From Ottelia alismoides (Eukaryota > Streptophyta > Magnoliopsida > Alismatales > Hydrocharitaceae), in contig JAZKJV010001870.1 in NCBI GenBank assembly GCA_037367405.1, positions 930,001 to 994,000 on the forward strand: a DNA stretch of 64,000 bases, given 5' to 3'. Under the pieces are notes generated by a model. It did not search any database. It saw only the letters and a list, made by a program, of their open reading frames with translations, and had not been told where the DNA came from. The stretch's first letter is position 1; each line of letters begins with the position of its first letter. This document shows positions 11,761 through 23,802 of the stretch, one piece after another. Made by a program: the position numbers and the translations under genes.

Positions 11761-13716
11761 GTATATACTTTGTATATACTTTAGCCATAACTCGTAGTTT
11801 CGTATTTTCTAAGTATGTCTAATTAATAAAATAATATATATACAGATACCCATTTCTTTATATATATACATATACCCATTTCTTTATATATACACAGATA
11901 CCCATTTCTTTGTATATATTGATTAATAAATTAGTTTAAAAATATTTTTTTTGCAAAATGTTTGAGAAAAAGTTTGAAGAAAAACCTTTTGAAAAATCTT
12001 TTGAAAACTATTTAGAAAATGTTTTGTTAAATATTTTCAACCATTGTATGTTTTATTTGTAAAAAAATTCTTTTATTTATTTGAAATAAAAAATTTTGAA
12101 TATATATATATATATATGGAAATTATTTTCAAAATTGTTGCAAAATTAGTTTGAAAAAACTATATATACTATTTGAAAAATATTTACAAAAATGATCTTC
12201 AAATTTTGTATTTTTTTACAAAATTATTTGTCAAATTATTTTGCAAAATAAAGTTTTCAAAATACTTGTGAAACCATTTTCAAATTATTTTTGAGAATTG
12301 TGTATGTAATAAAATCCTTAATAAAATTTGTAGAAAACTGTAAATTCTTAAAAGCTTTAACTCTTGTAAATAATAAGATGCATCCCTGTGTAAATATCTG
12401 TACATATTTATTCTCCAAAATCTTTTGTTTATAAAATTCCAAAAACATTTGCAAAAACCTTTTTCAAAAATTGCATAAAAGTTTGCAAAACCTTTTTCAA
12501 AAATCCAAAAAAAAGTTCAAAATCAGAAAACTGCATCACAAAAATATCTTCCATGCATTGTGTATAGCATTCGCATTTTTAGGATTGGTATTGATAATTG
12601 AACAAGTCTAAGTAATATCTGAAGATTGAACCTTGGTTGTTCCTTAAATTTACCTAGTCACAAGAACCATATAGGCACTGGAATTGAGGTACTTCATCTT
12701 GTTGACTTAATTCTTTGAGATCATTAAGACTTAGCTCAATGTCATCTTGACTGCCTAACTAGAGTATTTTGGAATAAACACATGACTCTTGTTGATAATG
12801 ATCTAGATTGTACACCTACACTTTACACTTTGCTCACCTTAGTTGAAGTGGTAGAGGGCTGGATTTGCCAGCATGAGATACAAGCCAATGGAAACATCCG
12901 TAGTCACAAATTTGTGGCCATTGTACCCCAACCCAATCCAATGACAACGAGGTCTAAAGACAGAAGTTGTGGGGTTGCAATAATGCTTCAAAAGAGGGAT
13001 AGTCTACTGGATTAAGAAGAAAAAGTCCATATGTAAATGCTACTGTATATAGTATTCAAAAAAAATGAAAAAAATGGAAAGATCAAAAATCCCAAAAAAG
13101 TGGATTGATTGAAATAAAAATGCCTACCAGAGAATATATATTTGTATAGTCAATAAGCAAGCTTGAGATTCAAAGTCATATGTTTGTGAGCCTGCGGCCG
13201 GATGACTTGGCTACACTAGTCAAGCATCTTAAGATAGGTAGCTACACTGACTACTGTCCATTCTTCTCTCCACCTCCTCTTCTTGAGTTGGTTATCACTT
13301 GACCTTAGAAGGGAATACCTCCCTTCTTGAGGAAAGAGTTGTTGGATTGGGGAACTAGGGTCTCCGTGTTAGAGAAGATTGGCTTTTACCGCTTCAACTG
13401 AGGAGAGCTACATACCTCACACACTATCCAAGATAGATTCATAGTCATATGGGTTTGCATATGAGTTGATTTATTCTGACTTAGCTATTGAGGAGACGTG
13501 AGTATGGTTTTGTGACTCTCAAAGGCTATTGTGTTTCAAATATGTTTCCCCAATATGGTTCTTGCCACACCTAAAATCCAAAGGCCCGACTTAAGCTATA
13601 AACTTTGTTTATGTGAAATGTTTAAGAACTAAAATAAATCCCCATTATTTCTTCTTCTTTTATTTTTTTATTTTCTCCTCTTATTGCATAAGTGTTTAGT
13701 AGGGACTAGAAAAGGC

Positions 13717-13733
13717 AAGTATGGGGGGGGGGG
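13717..13733 (+). other. E2 polypurine tract with 11 consecutive G
   Basis: AAGTAT followed by 11 G, immediately before the LTR start TGATGAATC. It would prime plus-strand DNA synthesis. The sequence just upstream (GGGACTAG...AAGTAT) is shared with the tracts of E3 and E5. Confidence 0.9.
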
Positions 13734-16327
13734 TGATGAATCTCCATTTCATCATCTTTATTCTACTATTTTATCCTTTAAAATTCTAGGTAATGCATGT
13801 AAATAACATTATTTTGTACAAATTAACATTCATTATTTATTCCATTTATTATGTATAAAATATAGTTTTTAATGTCAAAATTATAGAATAAAGAAAAGAA
13901 AAGGAATAAATATCGAAGGTATTTTATGACCCTAAACCCAAAATCTAGGCATCTTTATGACCGAGTCGACAAGGAATAAAGTAGGGGGAGATAAGGGGCA
14001 AAAACCCATTAAAAACCCTATTCTTTTATTCATTAATATTACATTTTTGGTACCTATTTATTCTCTATTATTTAGACTTCAAATAAACAAACTTTGTACA
14101 CAAAAGTTGTAGATAATAATGTACAGAAAAATACAAAATTGATTTTACACAAAAATATTATACAATATTCTTTTTATACTCAAAGAAAAAGCCAAAACCC
14201 AAAATTTCTAGGCCTATATCTTCCCCATATGAATTCAAAATGTATTAAAATACCTTTAACTGCATATAACTTTAATAAGCTATTTAATGAAGGTGGTTTC
14301 AATCAATTTGAAGTTAAGATGAAAAGTTAGGTTTTGGACCCCTATTTGTATAGTGTACTTGAATAAAATATTCATTTTATTTATTCCTTATTATTTTTTA
14401 AATTTTTATTATTTGTAATTAATATTTATAGGATGTGTACATATTAGAAAGAATAAAACCATGAATATAATACTAAAATAAAATAATATACAAAAATACA
14501 TAGATGAAATACCTATACTTATACATATGTATTATATACTTATACTTATATTAGTATACAACACATATCAGAAGAATATGTTAAAATATATTTATGTGTA
14601 TAAAAATAAGTTATAAATATATAAAATATGAAAATAAAATAATAAAATCAAAAATACAAAATAAAAATAAATTATACATAACATAGATGGATATACCTAT
14701 AAATATACCATTAAAAAGTAACTTGTAATAAATAAGCCCATAAACTTAAATAAAATCATATTAAAATACTAAAAAAGCAACAAATATTTTTCATTTTAAA
14801 ACTTAAAATTAATTTATTCATTTAATAAATAATATTGATTTTGCAATTTTTTCAGACAACCTTTTTCTGGTTGGTCCATGTGGACCAACCTGGGGGAGTC
14901 AGGAGTAGACCCCGGTCAACTCTTCTCCCCATGCCCTAGCCCCTGTTAGACCTAACGATTCCCTCTCCTTCTCAAATTTTCCTCTCATGACACTCTGCCT
15001 GATGATAGTTGATTCCTACATGAGTTGTCTTCTCTATACATCCTCGATTCACACCACATACATATCTCGCACCATATCCACGCCACCTCGAAGATCCTAC
15101 CATTATGCACATATACAAAGATCACCTCCTCCTACATTTTCAAATCGCTTCCCCTTCGTACTTCTCTAGACCCCACAGAGTGTTCCCAGGGCTGGTGACA
15201 AGTGTCATTTGCCTTGCCTTACGCTTCACAGTGAGGAAGGAGGAGCGAGAGGGCGGTTCCCAGCCATCTTTAGCCACCTTGGCTACGAGGTCCGATCTTG
15301 CGGTTTTAGTAGCTTGAGGTTTGTTTTCTATCTCTTTTTAGTTTAGGATTGGCTCCAACTTCGATTCTGCTTCTCTATTTTGTGGTTTCATTATTGCCTT
15401 AGCCTCGATTCTAGGATAATAGCTTCGTCGGAGCTCTAGAGCTCCAACGACTCTGTTCACTGTCAAAACCCTCATTGTCGATCATTGCAAGTTGCCTCAT
15501 TTCCTCCCACTATTATTTTTCTTCTTACCCGATCCACTAGCTCCTCCATATCTCCTTAAATCTGGACCACCAAGGCTCATCTCCACCATCATTGCCAGAC
15601 CTCCTCCACCTTTGCTCATCTCACACTGATTCTCCACCTATAACAACCAAACCTGCCCCCTTTATTATTATTGTTTCTTGCGTCCACTTTGCAGGTCCTA
15701 TAGGGCGCATCAGAGCACCTTTTTTGCCAAAGAAAGAGCTCCAGGCCCCCCATCGAACATTGATCTCTAGAAGCTCAGTTAATAGCCCCCAGACATTTTG
15801 GAGATATCTATGAACTTTGAGAGGGATGCAGCTACGTCAAGAGGCCATCGGTTGGGCTTCAGGTCGTCCAAGGAGCGCACAATATCAAATCAAAACTTGC
15901 CACATGCGAGTTCGTCCTCAATTCCTCCTCCACCTTCCAGAGTCGTTGGATCACGGGAAGTTCTTCCCAAGGAGCAGCAGTCATCAGATTTTACCGTTCT
16001 TCCACCATCCGATCTCTGTTAGAAATCTAATCCATACCGTTGGTTGCCAATGGGGTATTAGTCATTGGCGTAGAGAGACATTTATAAGTAAAATATCCTG
16101 ACCGTTTTCCCGTATGCCTATTAGGGGTAAATTGTAAACATTCCCCTTATTTTTGTTATTTTTAAATTCGCTCCTATAATTTGTAGTTTTAGTTTATTAG
16201 TTTTGGTAAAAATTGCATCAGGAACGTTTCCTTTTATTATATGTTCCTTTCGGTCCACGCCATGTCACCTCACGTGCCATCCCACGCGAGGTAGACATTT
16301 TGCAGAGATAACATTGTAGGTATTTGG
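13734..16327 (+). repeat. E2 3' LTR, truncated by insertion of E3
   Basis: Starts TGATGAATC directly after the PPT; its first 21 nt form a palindrome. 13734-14030 matches the reverse complement of the E1 LTR start, and 15470-16325 matches 7340-8200 of the E2 5' LTR. Homology stops where the E3 LTR begins, so about 1.1 kb of the LTR (corresponding to 8200-9336) is missing and should lie beyond E3, outside the window. It contains a perfect 10-bp-arm palindrome at 14869-14890 (GGTTGGTCCA/TGGACCAACC) and a G-box hairpin at 16266-16287. A possible TATAAG lies near 16072. Confidence 0.8.
16266..16287. promoter_or_regulatory. G-box-type hairpin in the E2 3' LTR
   Basis: CTCACGTG and CACGCGAG around a 6-nt loop (7 of 8 bp paired). 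It corresponds in style to the hairpins at 2098, 61514 and 63650. The equivalent site in the 5' LTR (near 8136) keeps the left CACGTG but has lost most pairing. Confidence 0.5.
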
Positions 16328-19212
16328 TGAGCGACCTGCCAACTAGGGTTAAGTATGTAAAATAAGCACAGGTCGTTGTGACCCCAATCAGTAGGTGTAA
16401 GCTCAACAAGAAAAATTGAAACCACTCAAATCATAAGATAAGATAATCAAAATCAACGTCAGCGGTCTCCGCTATTTATTTTAACCTGGTGTAGCGACTA
16501 TGGTCGAAATCAAGGAGCACGGAAATGTACGAAGTAGTCAGTAATCAGGCCAGAAAATGCATAATTTTGTTATTTTTTTCAATTTTTGAAATTTTATATT
16601 CTTACAATAAGAGAAGGCAAGCAAGAGAAATAAAGCAATAAAGCACTAAAGCAAGCCTTTACAATTTTTATTAAGGTCAGAAATGCTAAAAAATCAGAAA
16701 CAAAAATATTTTTATGTTTTTCTAATATTCAGATTTTTTTAATTTTATACGGGGTTTTCCAATTTTTATATGATTTTATATAAATCGAATAAGAACAAAA
16801 CAGTGAAGCAATGCAGATAAAATTACAACTTAAAAATATTTAAATTTTCCTAATGTCCCGGAGGATAATTTTATGAGAGTATGAAGAAAATGCTACAAAC
16901 ATAAATTGAAGTCCTATTTTTTGATTTTTCTAGAATTTTTATTGATTTTTATAAGTTTTTGAGGATTTTGTGATTTTTAGTGTTTTTACGATGATTTTTG
17001 TAACAAAAACGGTATTGAAGGTAAAGCACACAAAGACAAGCAAACACTAAATTTTTTTGTAATTTTTAAAACAAATTTTATAATTTTTATGTATTTTATA
17101 ATTCATACATAATAATTTTTTTGGGTTTTCGATTTTAGAAAACATCAAACAAAACTATATTAATTCACAAAAATTACCATAAATATTACGTGTTAGTAGG
17201 AGTTAACAATAATTTTTATGGACTTTTTGGAATTAATTAGATATTTATTTAAAAAAATAAGATGCACAGTTCACAGGGACCTAGTTGCAATTATGATAAA
17301 GTTCCTGGCCAATCGATAACATATATAAAAATCTCAGGGAGAATAATGCAAGAAGCCTAGGGTATTCATGCACATGCTCAAAAACTCATGCACAGGGGTA
17401 TAAATGCATTTATCAAAAACGTTCTACTCAAAGCATAACCTTCATGAAGTTTAGGAAAAAACATGCAAATATACCAGACACGTACGTGGGATGACACGCG
17501 AGTTCATATAAATAGGATTAAATCACAAATACTGTGAATAGCAAGGGTCCATATGCAAAATGTTTGTGCTTCAACTTTATTTACAGAACTAAATAGTAAC
17601 GTGAAAATAAAACAAGGATAAAAGAGCAATAAACCCTTTGGGGCACGTGCGTGGCGTATGGGTCTCCTTACGGTCCTGATCATTCTCTAGAAGGCATCTA
17701 ACGGAGCGGAACTGGTCGGGGATGTGCATGTCAGATTACACCTGTAAAGGCTGATCCAACGGTCTTCGGAGGCGGCTGTCGGGCAGCTCAGTTGGTGGGC
17801 CCAGCTCTCATCCAAGCATCAGGAATGGATGCTAAGGGATGGCTCATATCAAAACTGGGGCTCCTGCTCAGATCATACAGTGGAGGCCATCGCTGGAAGA
17901 ACATGGTCCAACCAAACTTCAAATGGGCGTGAGAGATGATCCACACCCATGATGACGCTCTCGAGAGGTCCAGGATAGTTGTGGAAGGACTCCACTTCAA
18001 GGAGGCTGGACGTGGCGGAGGACTCCGACCATGTAGCTGAGTTGCGCGATTACGTCACCAAACTTCAATTCAAATACGATCTCCGACAGCTTTCACTCAA
18101 CTGAAGATGTCTAGTGGTGAAAGAAGGAGTGAGGCATGAGCTACGGTACTGGGAAGTGAAGGTGAGATTATATAGACAACTCCAAGGGCCTCCAAAGATT
18201 GAGAGGTAGTGTGCAACCCTAGGAAGGTCCACGCCTTCCCAGGGATCCGTGAGGATCATAGATCCTAGGCAGAGCGACATGCGAGAAATCGGGGTGAGAG
18301 GCGGTTGGAGTCAGGAAGGAAAAAGGGGATAAGTAGGTCCGGCGAACACTTTACGGGTCTGACCCGAGTAGAGGAAGGCGTTGACCGGAGGTCAACATCC
18401 GGTTTGGACTAATCAGAATAATCAAATATACAAAATATTTATAAATTCAATAAAAAATAGTAATTGAATTCAAAACAAAAAATTATAAAATAAAAAATGT
18501 TCATTATTTCCTAGGAATTTTTCTGTGATTTTTATTTATTTTTATGAAAAATAAATTAGTGTATATACAATGTATGATATTATATACAATAATAATATAC
18601 CTACGTGCTATGTATAAATATTTTTATTTTGTTATTTTTTACACAAATACCCTAATTTTAAATTTTATTTATTTGCAACAAAATTTTAGGAGTACAAAAT
18701 AATTTTTGTTTTATTTTTATGGATTATTTACATGTATAGAATAAATAGGGAATGCTGTGTTCATATATGTGGTTTGTTCAATGAAAGAGGGATTTTAGTT
18801 TTATTTAATTTTTCTAATTTTTATTTTATTTTTATTTTATTTTTAGATATATATATATATATTCAAGGAGGTAAAAATAATGATTTATTTTTTGGATAAA
18901 AATAATTATGTACAAATATATTTCATATGTACAATACAAAGCAGGTCCTATCTCTCTCTACTTATTTTATTCAGCGATCAGGTCAAGGCTTGACCTTCTC
19001 TTAAGGTTCGAATCACTCTGTATTTATTCTAAATACATCCTTCCTTTTTCTTTTGCTTTATTTTTTATTTTTGCATAAATACATGCTAATTATGAAATAT
19101 TAATAGATGCATGCAATTTGCTCTGTCATTGTATTTACAGGCATTTACATGTTGTTTTGCCAAGATAAATAACAAAAATAAAAGAATAAAGAGTGAGAAT
19201 AGGGGTTCATCA
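16328..19212 (-). repeat. E3 3' LTR (minus strand, about 2.9 kb)
   Basis: On the minus strand the LTR starts at 19212 with TGATGAACCCC, directly after a PPT-like AGTATAGGGGA, and ends near 16328 with a TG/CA border against truncated E2 LTR sequence. The exact left base is uncertain (16325 or 16328). 18430-18600 resembles the U3 of E1 (around 3590-3760) in the same orientation. A TATA box at 18167 lies near a GC-richer section (17640-18410); the U5 side (16440-17560) is AT-rich. The target duplication cannot be checked because the 5' LTR lies outside the window. Confidence 0.78.
18167..18174 (-). promoter_or_regulatory. E3 LTR TATA box
   Basis: TATATAAT on the minus strand, at the boundary between the AT-rich U3 and the GC-richer downstream part. 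It would direct transcription to the left. Confidence 0.5.
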
Positions 19213-20713
19213 TCCCCTATACTCTACCTTTGCTAGTCCCTTAGCAAACACTTATTTGAAAAAGAAGTGAAAAGAGAAAGAAAAGAAAAAGAAGGAGAGT
19301 CAGGATTGATTATTAATCTTTTCTTCATTAAATTGAAGTATGGAGCTCAGTCAGACCTTTGGATTATTATTTTGTCGGAACCTTATTTGGATCTAGGTTT
19401 AAGGCCTCAACAGCCTCTAAGTTCCACCATTCTATGGTCAAGATTCCTCAATTATCCAGATCAGAACAAGTCTACATACGCGAACTCTAATGACCATGAA
19501 TCTTTTCTTGTACTGTGTAAGTGATATGTAGCTCCCCACCTCAGAACTGACAAAGAAACAACCTACCTCAACAAGTAACTCTAATTCCTCAGTCTAGCAT
19601 CTCTTTCCTCGAGGAACAGGGTATTCCGTTCTAAGTTCAAGTTCAACGGCTCAAGAAGAGGGGAAAAAGAAGAGAATGGAACGTGGCCAGTGTAGCCATG
19701 TATCCCAGGGAGCACAACCAGTGTAGCTAAGTCTCCTGCTGCAAGATTCATGAGATGAGAAGGTGTAACATAAGCTTTGGCTTATTTGGCTATTTACACT
19801 CCGGCAGACATTTTATTTTCAATCTGGCCTGTCCACATTTTTGGAGTTTTCTTTGTTTTTACACTTTTTTTTATGTGCATATGTACAACATGTCTACATG
19901 GTGCAACATATATACATAAGGAATTTTTCTTCTCGAGCCAGTAGTCTATCCCTATTTTGAAGCATTATTGCAACCCACAACTCCTGTCTTTAGACCTCAA
20001 CACCGCCAGACCAAGTTGAGATGCACTCCCCTCCCTAGAGGAAGACATGAGGTTCCTCCAAGAAGTACTATCCTCGTATGCTACCCCAAGACAAAGGATT
20101 CTGCCTCCTTACCGCCTCATCCATAGAGAGCTATGTGTAAGGTGCTGGTGCAAGTAAAGGCATTGTATATGAGAGTCATGCGTGCGTTGTTAAGTGTTCT
20201 ACTTAGGCTCATCAAGATGAAATGTGAACATAGCCTTGTGGACTCAAAGAATTAAGTCACTAATGGACCTGAAAAGTCTTAACCATAAATCTTATAAGGT
20301 TCCTTTGAGAATTAGGTGGATTAAGGTCTTAACGAAGCTTCATTTTCCAATTTAATTCGATCCTAATTTAACTGTCAACCATGATTCAGAAGAATATAAA
20401 TATATATACAAAAATCTTTTAACACAAAATTTGAAAACATGCAAAATTTTTGAAAATGTTTGAATGCATGGATGCAAGAGTTTTGAAAACTATTTACAAG
20501 GGTTTTTGCAAACTTTTATTTTTTCAAAAATTTTCAAAAATTTTGTACTATATACATAATTTTGATACAAAAATATTTCCAAACGTACAATCAAAACATT
20601 TTTATAAACATTTTTTACAAAAATAATTTTTTATAAATAGCTATGTATGTACAAGAAAAATTTTCATGTACAAGAAAAATTTAATTTTATGATTTTTAAT
20701 AAGTGATTTTTAG
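19213..20713 (-). mobile_element. E3 3' spacer with PPT
   Basis: Non-coding region between pol and 3' LTR. The PPT (minus strand AGTATAGGGGA, 19213-19223) abuts the LTR. 19921-20005 is conserved with E2 12945-13028. 20400-20700 is AT-rich with repeated TTTTGAAAA/TTTTCAAAA words, as in E2 and E5. No gene is seen; an 85-codon plus-strand frame at 19267 is antisense to the spacer and has no recognisable motif. Confidence 0.75.
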
Positions 20714-20800
20714 CCATTTTATTTATTAACACACTTACTCAAAGTATGAGTTATGGCTAAAGTATACATACAATATCTATGGCACCCTCCTATACTTAGC

Positions 20801-21121
20801 TCATTGGTCTGTCATCCTCCTCGTTATAGTCCTCCTAGAATCCAACGCATTTCGTCGGAATACATCTTGCTTTTTCACATTTGTAGTCCTATGCATAGTC
20901 AGTACTATATCCCCAATCATGGCTACTAATAAAATCAGACTAGCAAGCAAAAACCAGACATAATAGTAGGTATAAAGTAAATTTCCCAATGTTTCCATCT
21001 CCGTCCAACTTCGTACCTTTCCGGCATAAACCATATATCTCAGAGAGGTTGTATTTCTTTGGGTTGGTAGTAATGGAATGGTTTCATTATCTAAAATAAA
21101 GAATGTCCTCAAAATGATCAA
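20801..21121 (-). CDS. 106-codon open frame with one membrane-type segment (unit 1)
   Basis: An open frame in the first 958-bp unit. The predicted protein has a hydrophobic stretch YVWFLLASLILLVAMIGDIVL at about residues 54-74, followed by a basic tail (RRxxTRRMTDQ). Its first codon is TTG; no ATG start is seen in frame nearby. It lies after pol, where some Athila-type elements carry an env-like gene, but no env motif can be recognised. Preservation in three copies reflects recent duplication, not selection. I do not recognise it. Confidence 0.3.
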   Translation of the reverse strand: MIILRTFFILDNETIPLLPTQRNTTSLRYMVYAGKVRSWTEMETLGNLLYTYYYVWFLLASLILLVAMIGDIVLTMHRTTNVKKQDVFRRNALDSRRTITRRMTDQ

Positions 21122-21758
21122 GGAACGATGAAGAAGACATAACTTGTGCTTAGTATGGGGAAGTGAAAAGAAAGGCTATACTACAACGATGAGTAAAAGA
21201 ATAGAATGAATAGAGATCAGTGATCCCTTTATACTTAGGATCAAGTAATCACAAGTATAGACAACTGTACACAAGGGGAAACCAAGGGTTAGAATGTACT
21301 GAGTCTACCTCCCTATACTTAGGGTAAAATATCCCTAATTATAGGGAACAAAACAAAGGTAAAAAGAATCAAGAGAATAATCACAAATCTGACACACCCC
21401 TATACGTAGGGTAAAGTACACCCTAATCACAAGATGTGGATGGGGTGCTAGACAAAAGAATGATATGATATGGACATCTGGATCTATACAAGGGAAGAAG
21501 ACAGTGATAATCAGGCATAGATGCAACTGATGTGAGTCAAAGACCACATCTCATGCAAAATAAATCAGGGCAACTCCAACCATCAACAGATCAAGATCAA
21601 GATATGGATTCAGGTACTGACCGTTAACACGAAAGGTGGACTCCGATGACATCTCAGATATGTCGATACTACCATTTTATTTATTAACACACTTACTCAA
21701 AGTATGAGTTATGGCTAAAGTATACATACAATATCTATGGCACCCTCCTATACTTAGC

Positions 21759-22079
21759 TCATTGGTCTGTCATCCTCCTCGTTGTAATCCTCCTAGAATC
21801 CAACGCATTTCGTCGGAATACATCTTGCTTTTTCACATTTGTAGTCCTATGCATAGTCAGTACTATATCCCCAATCATGGCTACTAATAAAATCAGACTA
21901 GCAAGCAAAAACCAGACATAATAGTAGGTATAAAGTAAATTTCCCAATGTTTCCATCTCCGTCCAACTTCGTACCTTTCCGGCATAAACCATATATCTCA
22001 GAGAGGTCGTATTTCTTTGGGTTGGTAGTAATGGAATGGTTTCATTATCTAAAATAAAGAATGTCCTCAAAATGATCAA
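21759..22079 (-). CDS. 106-codon open frame, copy 2
   Basis: Same frame as at 20801, in unit 2; the product differs by one residue near the C-terminus (RRIT for RRTI). It has the same hydrophobic segment and TTG first codon. It is a duplicate produced by the 958-bp tandem repeat. Confidence 0.3.
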   Translation of the reverse strand: MIILRTFFILDNETIPLLPTQRNTTSLRYMVYAGKVRSWTEMETLGNLLYTYYYVWFLLASLILLVAMIGDIVLTMHRTTNVKKQDVFRRNALDSRRITTRRMTDQ

Positions 22080-22716
22080 GGAACGATGAAGAAGACATAA
22101 CTTGTGCTTAGTATGGGGAAGTGAAAAGAAAGGCTATACTACAACGATGAGTAAAAGAATAGAATGAATAGAGATCAGTGATCCCTTTATACTTAGGATC
22201 AAGTAATCACAAGTATAGACAACTGTACACAAGGGGAAACCAAGGGTTAGAATGTACTGAGTCTACCTCCCTATACTTAGGGTAAAATATCCCTAATTAT
22301 AGGGAACAAAACAAAGGTAAAAAGAATCAAGAGAATAATCACAAATCTGACACACCCCTATACGTAGGGTAAAGTACACCCTAATCACAAGATGTGGATG
22401 GGGTGCTAGACAAAAGAATGATATGATATGGACATCTGGATCTATACAAGGGAAGAAGACAGTGATAATCAGGCATAGATGCAACTGATGTGAGTCAAAG
22501 ACCACATCTCATGCAAAATAAATCAGGGCAACTCCAACCATCAACAGATCAAGATCAAGATATGGATTCAGGTACTGACCGTTAACACGAAAGGTGGACT
22601 CCGATGACATCTCAGATATGTCGATACTACCATTTTATTTATTAACACACTTACTCAAAGTATGAGTTATGGCTAAAGTATACATACAATATCTATGGCA
22701 CCCTCCTATACTTAGC

Positions 22717-23037
22717 TCATTGGTCTGTCATCCTCCTCGTTGTAATCCTCCTAGAATCCAACGCATTTCGTCGGAATACATCTTGCTTTTTCACATTTGT
22801 AGTCCTATGCATAGTCAGTACTATATCCCCAATCATGGCTACTAATAAAATCAGACTAGCAAGCAAAAACCAGACATAATAGTAGGTATAAAGTAAATTT
22901 CCCAATGTTTCCATCTCCGTCCAACTTCGTACCTTTCCGGCATAAACCATATATCTCAGAGAGGTCGTATTTCTTTGGGTTGGTAGTAATGGAATGGTTT
23001 CATTATCTAAAATAAAGAATGTCCTCAAAATGATCAA
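22717..23037 (-). CDS. 106-codon open frame, copy 3
   Basis: Same frame in unit 3, with a product identical to copy 2. It is the copy closest to the pol gene. Function unknown; see copy 1. Confidence 0.3.
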   Translation of the reverse strand: MIILRTFFILDNETIPLLPTQRNTTSLRYMVYAGKVRSWTEMETLGNLLYTYYYVWFLLASLILLVAMIGDIVLTMHRTTNVKKQDVFRRNALDSRRITTRRMTDQ

Positions 23038-23227
23038 GGAACGATGAAGAAGACATAACTTGTGCTTAGTATGGGGAAGTGAAAAGAAAGGCTATACTAC
23101 AACGATGAGTAAAAGAATAGAATGAATAGAGATCAGTGATCCCTTTATACTTAGGATCAAGTAATCACAAGTATAGACAACTGTACACAAGGGGAAACCA
23201 AGGGTTAGAATGTACTGAGTCTACCTC

Positions 23228-23262
23228 CCTATACTTAGGGTAAAATATCCCTAATTATAGGG
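23228..23262 (-). repeat. Example of the spacer hairpins in E3 (unit 3)
   Basis: CCCTATACTTAGGG and CCCTAATTATAGGG form inverted arms with an 8-nt loop. Further related arms in the same unit lie near 23147-23175 and 23319-23342. The same hairpins occur in units 1 and 2 at offsets of 1916 and 958. They correspond to the array in E2 at 11124-11760. Confidence 0.8.
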
Positions 23263-23466
23263 AACAAAACAAAGGTAAAAAGAATCAAGAGAATAATCAC
23301 AAATCTGACACACCCCTATACGTAGGGTAAAGTACACCCTAATCACAAGATGTGGATGGGGTGCTAGACAAAAGAATGATATGATATGGACATCTGGATC
23401 TATACAAGGGAAGAAGACAGTGATAATCAGGCATAGATGCAACTGATGTGAGTCAAAGACCACATC

Positions 23467-23802
23467 TCATGCAAAATAAATCAGGGCAACTCCAACCATC
23501 AACAGATCAAGATCAAGATATGGATTCAGGTACTGACCGTTAACACGAAAGGTGGACTCCGATGACATCTCAGATATGTCGATACTACCATTGTCATGCA
23601 CCTTGCGAACCAAGTATGGTCCCTTCCACTTACTCTGCAATTTCTCTGGAAATAATCTGAGCCTAACATCGAATAACCATACTCTCTGATCTGGCTCAAA
23701 CTGCTTATGGATGATATGAAAATCATGCCATATCTTGACTCTCTCCTTATATTGTAGGCTACTCAAGAAGGTTGTATCTCTAAGCTCCTCCAAGCCTGCC
23801 AA
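23467..23802 (-). pseudogene. pol: E3 integrase C-terminal domain (gypsy pol)
   Basis: The frame contains QSKWKGPYLVRKVHDNGSIDI, the GPY/F module of Ty3/gypsy integrases, preceded by a helix with RVKIWHDFHI like the [10 protein letters not shown] of E5. In E5 the same section is [13 protein letters not shown], so the domains are homologous. The last part overlaps the start of the 958-bp repeat. This is the end of pol; upstream codons in 23803-24130 are broken by stops and frameshifts. Confidence 0.9.

Larger units (their letters stand above)
9357..13733 (+). mobile_element. E2 internal region, non-coding (non-autonomous gypsy)
   Basis: 4.4 kb between PBS and 3' LTR with no gag-pol. Near 9484 a short frame (V-R-N-T-N-R-G-R-Y-A, then a stop) could be a gag remnant. 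The 3' part matches the non-coding 3' spacer of E3: 12945-13028 aligns with the reverse complement of 19921-20005 at roughly nine bases in ten by eye. The motif ACTTTAGCCATAACTC near 11780 also recurs in E3 and, more loosely, in E5. The range 11930-12560 is an AT-rich tract full of TTTTGAAAA and TTTTCAAAA words. The element has the signals needed for reverse transcription but no enzymes, as in LARD-type derivatives; E3/E5-like proteins are the obvious helpers. Confidence 0.75.
20714..23587 (-). repeat. Three tandem copies of a 958-bp unit in E3
   Basis: Units 20714-21671, 21672-22629 and 22630-23587, each exactly 958 bp. Units 2 and 3 look identical; unit 1 differs by a few substitutions (for example near 20825 and 21048). 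Each unit holds the last 40 or so codons of integrase plus the following hairpin-rich spacer. The junctions share CCATT (5 bp) between the unit end (TACTACCATT) and unit start (AGCCATT), which fits slippage or unequal exchange at microhomology. An intact integrase end exists only where unit 3 meets the pol gene at 23588. Confidence 0.95.

Noticed and set aside
20714..23587. CRISPR-like or satellite array
   Set aside because: Three 958-bp units with pol-derived sequence are a local duplication within a retrotransposon, not a satellite or CRISPR array.
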